Assembly: GCA_017609245.1 (NCBI GenBank)
Contig: JAFCEI010000018.1
Location: 1-10,691, forward strand
Source of the DNA: Candidatus Woesearchaeota archaeon
Lineage (GTDB): Archaea > Nanobdellota > Nanobdellia > Woesearchaeales > JAFCFN01
Direction: 5' to 3'
DNA length: 10,691 nucleotides
The position numbers and the translations under genes were made by a program. This document shows, piece by piece, positions 1-5,044 of the stretch. Numbering within the stretch: position 1 is the stretch's first letter; each line of letters opens with the position of its first letter. The notes below the pieces were generated by a model. It worked only from the letters and a program-made list of their open reading frames with translations, did no database searches and was not told where the DNA came from.

Positions 1-450
1 ATAGTTTTCAACCAAATATTTTGATTCAATAACCAGCATATTATTGTTATTTTTATAAGCACCTCTTTCTGTTGGATTAAAAGAGCCAGTGAATAGTTTA
101 TCGTCGTCAAAAATACAGAATTTATTATGAGTTAATTGAGAGTTAGTATCAAATCGTACTCCTGTTCCATTGATCTGACCCTCAAAATTAACATTATCTA
201 TCACTATTTTAACATCTGCACTATGACTTTTATCTGCAAGAGCCCCTATCAATTGCGTAAGTCCAATGTCAAACAATGCACAGTAAACTTTTTCAGAGCT
301 GTTCTTAATCAGCTCAACCAATTTGTTAGCGCAGTCATCTTTTGGGCAGAAATAAACAGAGATTTCACCTGATTCTTTAGGGTATTCGATAGCAGTAGTA
401 CACCCAGATAGAAAAATTAAAGTTAAAAATATTATGGTTTTTATGCCCAT
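1..450 (-). CDS. Phospholipase D-like (HKD) lipoprotein, C-terminus cut off by window edge
   Basis: Reading from an ATG at 450 to the window edge gives 150 residues with no stop, so the gene continues outside. The N-terminus is a short hydrophobic leader (about residues 4-16) ending in a lipobox L14-S15-G16-C17, which predicts lipid attachment at Cys17 and placement on the outer face of the membrane. Residues 31-150 form a PLD-superfamily domain: an opening strand with the paired cysteines C35 and C40, then the HKD motif H108-x-K110-x4-D115 followed by GSFNPTERG (122-130). The family acts through a phospho-histidine intermediate and includes nucleases and phospholipases; a second HKD half normally lies further downstream, so the substrate cannot be decided. 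It lies downstream of the Lon-like gene on the same strand but has its own TATA box. The PLD call is firm; the nuclease or lipase activity is open. Confidence 0.85.
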   Translation of the reverse strand, partial: MGIKTIIFLTLIFLSGCTTAIEYPKESGEISVYFCPKDDCANKLVELIKNSSEKVYCALFDIGLTQLIGALADKSHSADVKIVIDNVNFEGQINGTGVRFDTNSQLTHNKFCIFDDDKLFTGSFNPTERGAYKNNNNMLVIESKYLVENY

Positions 451-474
451 TTTGTGACTACTCCAAAATAGAAA

Positions 475-490
475 GATTTATATATAAGTT
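475..490 (-). promoter_or_regulatory. TATA box of the PLD-like lipoprotein gene
   Basis: On the minus strand the sequence CTTATATATAAATC is a good archaeal TATA element. Its centre lies about 32 bases before the ATG at 450, which puts the predicted transcript start some 5-8 bases upstream of the start codon. The GGAG at 461-464 would then lie at or outside the 5' end of the mRNA, so the gene is probably translated from an almost leaderless transcript. Confidence 0.55.
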
Positions 491-495
491 ATACC

Positions 496-510
496 TACTA
501 TACAATAGTA
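496..510. repeat. Short inverted repeat upstream of the lipoprotein TATA box
   Basis: TACTAT-aca-ATAGTA is a perfect 6-bp inverted repeat. It lies just upstream of the TATA box (475-490) in the 78-base gap between the Lon-like and PLD-like genes. It could be an operator, but 6 bp in AT-rich DNA may be chance. Confidence 0.3.
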
Positions 511-528
511 ATAAGTAACAAATACTAA

Positions 529-2268
529 TCACCTCTTTTTTCCCGAGACTGAGGCTCTTCTGAGCCTCGCTCTTGGGTTTAGACATTTGATTCTTATTTT
601 TAGTGCTATTATAAAACCGACAATCAAGCCTACTATAAGGCCTTTGATCAGATTAATGTCAGAGCGTTTTATGAGTATGATTTGCTCTGTTGGTTTTCTT
701 TGTTTTAAATATGGATCAAGATTACTCATTTCTAAAGCATATTCTGAGTACAATAATGCAGAGTAAGGATCTTCATATTTGAGGCTGTCTGAATACTCGT
801 AGTAGGAATATCCAATTATGGGCCAGATCCCCTGTTTAGTCTGACTGTTTATTGCACTCTTGACCAGATTGTTCTTTATTTCAATTGTCTTATTTAGTTG
901 CTTTTTGCTGATGCTTAATGATGAGAGGATTATATTGGCAGATGCTTTTGCTTTGCTTGCTTCAAATAAGCATAATTCAAATTCCTGGGTTTTGAACAGA
1001 GATCTTGCGTTATCAATGCCTGATCTGATGCCCTCAAGTTTCGTTGGCAAATATATTTTTGCATATTCATAACGTTCTTCTGCTTCAGCTATCTTTGCCA
1101 GGCACCCATTTTTCAACACATTTTTGTCTAATTCAATTGTTTTTTCCCCTTTTCCAAAAAACTGCATCCAGCTTTTTGCTGAATATACTCTTTCAAGCGC
1201 ATATGCAAGATTAGCTGCTCTTTGTTTAGAATCATTCAGATTTGCCAGCGTATTTTCAATATACTCGTTAGCTTCAGACAGCCTGTTTCTTGTTATTATG
1301 TATGCCTGCAGATCTGTTATTGTTTCAATCATATTTGAGGTGATGTTGATCTTCTTGATTTCTTTTTGTGTTAAATTTACCTCGCTTGTAATCTCTTTAG
1401 TTGTAAGGTTCTCAAATAATAGCGTTTTATATTTGTAGTTAGCTCCAAAACAATAGCTAGCGCCTGTGTAATATTTTTCATTTTCAATTGCTGACCCTGC
1501 TTTCTGTGTCATATTGTCAATATCAGTTGTATTTACTTCCTTGAGCTCTTGTTTGAGTGAAGCACTTCTATTGCAAAGCAGCAATGCCAATTCTTTCATG
1601 GTTTGTTTGTAATCCTCATTGACTGTTATATTCTGCACTTTCTTTTTGCCATATTTTCCTGTAAACTCGTACATTGCCTCGCCAAGCGTAGATATTTCAG
1701 CAACATCCACGTTTTTTTCCAAAGCATATTGCGTCAGGTTGACTGTTTCATTATCATCTGACTCGACCCTGACATCAGTTGAAGCAACTAAAACTTTTTT
1801 TATTCCTGTGCTTGATGCTGCATCAATCTTTTCTTTTAGTCCTCCAACTGAACCAATAGAGCCCCCTGAATTTATCGTGCCTGTCACAGCTACCCTTTGG
1901 TCTAGACCCAATCCTTCTAATTCAGCTATTGTCAGAACAGCAACAGCAGCTCCAGCAGAAGGGCCGCCAACAATGCCTGACTCAGCCTCAATTGTGTAGA
2001 AAAAATCATATCTGTCGCAGTCTTTATCCAGGAATGAGCATGCAATCTCCTTTGCAAATCTTGTGCTTAACTGCATATCCAGTTTTGTCAGGGGATATGT
2101 TTCTAAAAATACCCTTCCTGATCCTGGTTTTATGTCAAGATAAAGATCAGCAAGACTGCCTGCCATCTCCTCCCCATCATCTTTGACAGCCAAAAGCTTG
2201 ATGTGCGATGCAGCTGAAACACTAGGAATAATTAACATTAAAAGCAATAAAAATATTATTTTTTTCAT
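529..2268 (-). CDS. Membrane-anchored extracytoplasmic Lon-family (S16, COG1750-type) serine protease
   Basis: This 579-residue protein begins with a signal peptide (residues 1-19, hydrophobic core 4-17, likely cleavage after SVSA). Residues about 35-200 form the Lon proteolytic domain: Ser104 in GGPSAGAA and Lys145 in GGLKEK match the Ser-Lys dyad of peptidase family S16. There is no AAA+ ATPase (no Walker A), unlike cytoplasmic or membrane archaeal LonB; the architecture fits the predicted archaeal serine proteases of COG1750. Residues about 210-530 are charged and helical, probably a long helical or coiled-coil stalk with no recognised domain. One transmembrane helix (about 541-558, with repeated GLIVG) and a basic tail follow, giving an outside-facing protease held by a C-terminal anchor. 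There are eleven N-x-S/T sequons, all in the outward part. It starts 6 bases after topA and probably shares its transcript. Substrates are unknown. The last codons are formed by a GC-rich palindrome. Confidence 0.88.
   Translation of the reverse strand: MKKIIFLLLLMLIIPSVSAASHIKLLAVKDDGEEMAGSLADLYLDIKPGSGRVFLETYPLTKLDMQLSTRFAKEIACSFLDKDCDRYDFFYTIEAESGIVGGPSAGAAVAVLTIAELEGLGLDQRVAVTGTINSGGSIGSVGGLKEKIDAASSTGIKKVLVASTDVRVESDDNETVNLTQYALEKNVDVAEISTLGEAMYEFTGKYGKKKVQNITVNEDYKQTMKELALLLCNRSASLKQELKEVNTTDIDNMTQKAGSAIENEKYYTGASYCFGANYKYKTLLFENLTTKEITSEVNLTQKEIKKINITSNMIETITDLQAYIITRNRLSEANEYIENTLANLNDSKQRAANLAYALERVYSAKSWMQFFGKGEKTIELDKNVLKNGCLAKIAEAEERYEYAKIYLPTKLEGIRSGIDNARSLFKTQEFELCLFEASKAKASANIILSSLSISKKQLNKTIEIKNNLVKSAINSQTKQGIWPIIGYSYYEYSDSLKYEDPYSALLYSEYALEMSNLDPYLKQRKPTEQIILIKRSDINLIKGLIVGLIVGFIIALKIRIKCLNPRARLRRASVSGKKR
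542..577. repeat. GC-rich imperfect palindrome in the 3' end of the Lon-like gene
   Basis: The core is GAGGCTC (551-557), loop ttct, GAGCCTC (562-568). It is extended by CCCGAGA (542-548) against TCTTGGG (571-577). Read on the plus strand, the arms pair over 16 positions with one C-C mismatch and two G-T wobbles. By count 23 of 36 bases are G or C, in strikingly AT-rich surroundings. It encodes the basic tail after the transmembrane helix. In the gene's direction it is followed by an A-run rather than a T-run, so it is not a standard intrinsic terminator. Confidence 0.75.
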
Positions 2269-2274
2269 AGGAAC

Positions 2275-4485
2275 TTATTTTTCTTTGGTCTGTTCAATGT
2301 ACCTGCATCTAGGATATTGGTCGCAGGCGATGAAAGTGCCATAAACAGATTTTCTGACCTTTAGATGCCCTTTTTTACATTTAGGGCAGATAGGTCTTGT
2401 TTTTCCAGACTCAATGTTTTCTATCTTTTTGAGCTGCTGTTTTGTGTACCCTTCTAGTTTTGAAGGGCATTTTGGATTTATACATACCTCTTGAGGCCTT
2501 TTTCTTTTTTTGATAACAAGGATCACCGGATAGCCGCACGTTTCGCAGATCTTTTTCGCAGGCTTTGAAAGCGCATTTGACGGCAAGGAAAATGTTGTTG
2601 TGCAGTCAGGATATCTGTTACAGGCAATAAAATAACCAAACTTGCCTCTTCTTATCTGGAGCTGGCCTTTTTTGCAGACCGGGCATGGGCCTAAAGTTGT
2701 AAGCTCATCCCTCGTCTCTTTCTGGGCTTTTGCAAGCTCCTTGCCTATATCTTTCTCTTTTTGTTTAAATGTCTTCATGATCTTGTCAAGCACTTTCTTA
2801 GATCTTTGCAAAACTGCTTCTTCTTTTTCCTTTCCCTCGCGAATCTCTTCCATGTCTTCTTCAAATCCTCTTGTCAATGCTTCGTCAATTATCCCCGGAT
2901 TATACTTTTCAAGAGTGTTTATGGTTCTTATTCCAAGCTCTGTCGCCTTGATTTGTTTGCCTTCAATATAATCTCTTTGGAACAGCGTATCAATTATGCT
3001 TGCGCGCGTTGCCTTTGTTCCCAGGCTCCGTTTTTCAAGCTCTTTTATTATTGATGCTTCTGTAAATCTTTTAGGAGGGTTTGTTTCCTTGTCATGCAAG
3101 GTGATTTTTTTGACATCTATCAGTTGATTTTTCTTAACAGCAGGAAGCTCCTCTTCTTTTGCAGGAGTGAATCTTCCATACAACTTATGCCACCCAGGTT
3201 CAACAGTTGTAGTGCCTTTTGCTATGAATATCTCATCTTTGCAGTTTATCTTGATATTCATAGTCTCTCTTACAGCAGGATCCCCAAATGTCGCCAAAAA
3301 TCTTCTTACAATCAACTCATAGATACCCTGCACGTCTTTATCTGATCTAGAACTCCCCTGCCCTGTCGGATAGATTGCCGGGTGAGCAGGATCCTGTTTT
3401 TTGCCTTCGTTTGGTTTTAGTACCTTTTTGTCAAGTAAAATTTTTGCTTCTTTTGGAAATTTTTTGGACAACAGACCAATTATTTTCTTATATCTTATTT
3501 TTGCAGGAAGTTTTTGTGATGATGTTCTTGGGTAAGATATTGCTCCTGCAGTGTAAAGCTCCTGTGCAATCTCCAAGGTTCTTTTTGGAGCGAGCCTTAA
3601 TGCCCTGTGCGCTTCTATCTGCAGTGATGTCAGGTCAAACGGTGTTGGAGGGGACTGGTTAAATCTTTTTTTGTCTACTTTATCTATTGCAGCTGTTTTT
3701 TCTTTTCTTATCTTGTCATAGGTCTTTTTTGCCTCTTTGTGATCCCAAAACTTGTCTTTTTCATGCCAAGAGCTTATATCTTTTTTTTCTGTCTTGCCCA
3801 ACAGTTCAATCTGCCAGAATGGAGTTGGCTTGAACGCCTTTATCTCTTTTTCCTTATCAACTATAAGTTTCAGTGCTGGACCCTGCACCCTTCCAGTAGA
3901 CATCAGCTTGAACATCCCTGTTGTTTTTATTGCTGCTGTCAGCGCTCTTGATGTATTTATCCCATAAAACCAGTCAAGCATATGGCGTGTTTCACCTGCG
4001 TGAGCCTGACCCCAGTCAAGATGCGGAAGTTTGTTTTCATAGGCTTCAACAAGATCTTCTTTTGTTAAAGTTGAGAATTTCATACGGTTTGCATCCTTTA
4101 GCTTGCATGCGTATTTTATTATGTTAAGCCCAATGACCTCTCCTTCAACATCATAATCTGTTGCTACTGTAACTTCTTTTGCTGTTTTTGCAAGTTTTTT
4201 AATCGCATTTAGATATTGTCTTGTGTATTTTGCATCTTTTCTTACATCTGCAGCTGGCTTCCACTCGATGTCATATTTTGGATATGTCCATCCATTTTTT
4301 TCTTTTTCAGCAAGGCTGTAGAGATGGCCTACTGCACATGCGACAATCATGTCTTTTCCATTGTGAGTTAAAGAATAATAAGGAATCTTTTTCATGTACA
4401 CTTGTTTTTTTACCTTAGAATCAGCCAATGCATCTGCTATCTTTTTTGCAGCAGCTGGTTTTTCTGTGATGATTAATTCAACCAT
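2275..4485 (-). CDS. topA: DNA topoisomerase I (type IA)
   Basis: This 736-residue enzyme nicks one DNA strand through a 5'-phosphotyrosine and relaxes negative supercoils. The Toprim domain (1-130) carries the catalytic Glu8 and the D110-x-D112-x-E114-G-E116 metal-binding signature. The GRVQGPAL motif (198-205) and the active-site Tyr318 in ISYPRT, with Arg320 beside it, identify the type IA core. The C-terminus has three four-cysteine zinc ribbons (C601/604/622/628, C647/650/668/673, C700/703/721/727) of the topoisomerase I kind that contact single-stranded DNA. No helicase domain is fused, so this is not reverse gyrase, and length is normal for the archaeal enzyme. The ATG at 4485 is supported by the immediate Toprim strand (VELIITEKP). 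A TATA box about 27 bases upstream predicts a leaderless mRNA. The Lon-like protease gene follows after 6 bases. Confidence 0.97.
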   Translation of the reverse strand: MVELIITEKPAAAKKIADALADSKVKKQVYMKKIPYYSLTHNGKDMIVACAVGHLYSLAEKEKNGWTYPKYDIEWKPAADVRKDAKYTRQYLNAIKKLAKTAKEVTVATDYDVEGEVIGLNIIKYACKLKDANRMKFSTLTKEDLVEAYENKLPHLDWGQAHAGETRHMLDWFYGINTSRALTAAIKTTGMFKLMSTGRVQGPALKLIVDKEKEIKAFKPTPFWQIELLGKTEKKDISSWHEKDKFWDHKEAKKTYDKIRKEKTAAIDKVDKKRFNQSPPTPFDLTSLQIEAHRALRLAPKRTLEIAQELYTAGAISYPRTSSQKLPAKIRYKKIIGLLSKKFPKEAKILLDKKVLKPNEGKKQDPAHPAIYPTGQGSSRSDKDVQGIYELIVRRFLATFGDPAVRETMNIKINCKDEIFIAKGTTTVEPGWHKLYGRFTPAKEEELPAVKKNQLIDVKKITLHDKETNPPKRFTEASIIKELEKRSLGTKATRASIIDTLFQRDYIEGKQIKATELGIRTINTLEKYNPGIIDEALTRGFEEDMEEIREGKEKEEAVLQRSKKVLDKIMKTFKQKEKDIGKELAKAQKETRDELTTLGPCPVCKKGQLQIRRGKFGYFIACNRYPDCTTTFSLPSNALSKPAKKICETCGYPVILVIKKRKRPQEVCINPKCPSKLEGYTKQQLKKIENIESGKTRPICPKCKKGHLKVRKSVYGTFIACDQYPRCRYIEQTKEK

Positions 4486-4507
4486 ACCTGTATTTTCTAT
4501 TTGATGT

Positions 4508-4522
4508 TATTTAAAGGCTTCG
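4508..4522 (-). promoter_or_regulatory. topA promoter (BRE plus TATA box)
   Basis: On the minus strand CGAAG (4522-4518), two bases, then TTTAAATA (4515-4508) form a BRE/TATA pair. The TATA centre is about 27 bases before the topA ATG, so transcription should start at or next to the A of the start codon. No Shine-Dalgarno sequence is needed or seen. The core is nearly identical to the histone promoter at 10499-10513. Confidence 0.65.
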
Positions 4523-4534
4523 ATTTTTAGTATT

Positions 4535-4552
4535 ACCAAAGTTTTATAAATA
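4535..4552 (+). promoter_or_regulatory. Promoter of the small membrane protein gene (BRE plus TATA box)
   Basis: ACCAAAG followed by TTTATAAATA (4543-4552) is a strong archaeal BRE/TATA pair. It predicts a transcript start near 4572 and a leader of about 46 bases before the ATG at 4618. It sits back to back with the topA promoter; the two BREs are only about 15 bases apart, so both directions may compete for or share transcription factors. Confidence 0.65.
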
Positions 4553-4600
4553 ACGCATTCTTAATATGATAAAAAAGAGGCAGCATAATTCTTGTTGTCA

Positions 4601-4610
4601 AAAAAGGAGG
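4601..4610 (+). promoter_or_regulatory. Strong ribosome binding site of the small membrane protein
   Basis: AAAAAGGAGG followed by a 7-base spacer to the ATG at 4618 is a near-ideal Shine-Dalgarno sequence. The same 10 bases with the same spacing precede the histone gene. Most other genes in the window have a weak or no such site. Confidence 0.8.
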
Positions 4611-4617
4611 AATCTAT

Positions 4618-4965
4618 ATGGCAAAGAAAAAGAAAGCAAAAGGCCTTGTAGGTAACTGGGCATTTACAATTGCTTTGTTAGCAGCAGTTGTAGCAGGGAT
4701 TCTTGAGCCAGCAGGGAATGCGACAATCTCGTGGATATTGGTTATCTTGGGATTGTTGATAGGATTGCTAAACATAACAGCAAAAGAAGTGTCAGTGTTT
4801 TTGATATCAGCACTTGCTTTGGTATTGATGGCAAATAACCTAAGCATACTTCCTGCGCTAGGAAGTATTTTGCAAGCAATCTTGGTGAACATTTCAGTAT
4901 TTGTGGCTACTGCAGCAATATTGGTTGCATTGAAAGCAGTTTATGCACTGGCAGCTACGAGGTAA
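4618..4965 (+). CDS. Small four-helix membrane protein of unknown function
   Basis: This 115-residue protein has a basic N-terminus (AKKKKAKG, 2-9) followed by four hydrophobic segments at about residues 13-30, 37-53, 58-75 and 86-111, and almost no soluble part. The N-terminal lysines suggest that the N-terminus faces the cytoplasm, and an even number of helices would return the C-terminus there. The only polar loop features are short (EPAGN at 30-34, TAKE at 54-57). I recognise no enzyme motif, metal site or transporter signature. Similar small proteins seem familiar from DPANN genomes, but I cannot name a family. It has its own promoter, a strong ribosome binding site and a T-rich terminator, so it is a single-gene unit that is probably highly expressed. 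It is a real gene; its role is open (structural membrane protein, or subunit of an unknown complex). Confidence 0.85.
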   Translation: MAKKKKAKGLVGNWAFTIALLAAVVAGILEPAGNATISWILVILGLLIGLLNITAKEVSVFLISALALVLMANNLSILPALGSILQAILVNISVFVATAAILVALKAVYALAATR

Positions 4966-4972
4966 ACCCTAT

Positions 4973-4988
4973 TTCTTTTTTATTTTTT
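4973..4988 (+). terminator. T-rich terminator after the small membrane protein
   Basis: The run TTCTTTTTTATTTTTT starts 8 bases after the stop codon. Archaeal RNA polymerase terminates at such T tracts without a hairpin. It separates the small gene from the ppsA promoter immediately downstream. Confidence 0.6.
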
Positions 4989-4993
4989 AATTT

Positions 4994-5008
4994 AGAAACT
5001 TTTATATA
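4994..5008 (+). promoter_or_regulatory. ppsA promoter (BRE plus TATA box)
   Basis: AGAAACT followed by TTTATATA (5001-5008) predicts a transcript start near 5030. The leader would be about 15 bases and include AGAGGT (5035-5040), a moderate ribosome binding site 4 bases before the TTG start at 5045. Confidence 0.6.
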
Positions 5009-5044
5009 ACTGGCAGAGTATATATTGGTTAAAAAGAGGTTAAA

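Noticed and set aside
136..372. 78-codon open frame on the plus strand
   Set aside because: It lies antisense to the PLD-like lipoprotein, whose minus-strand reading gives a signal peptide, lipobox and HKD motif. The plus-strand product has no recognisable feature.
529..2268. Classical LonB protease
   Set aside because: There is no Walker A/B ATPase module; a signal peptide precedes the S16 domain, so it is the ATP-independent secreted type.
2275..4485. Possibility that the topoisomerase is a reverse gyrase or topoisomerase III
   Set aside because: No helicase domain is fused to it, and three C-terminal four-cysteine zinc ribbons fit topoisomerase I.
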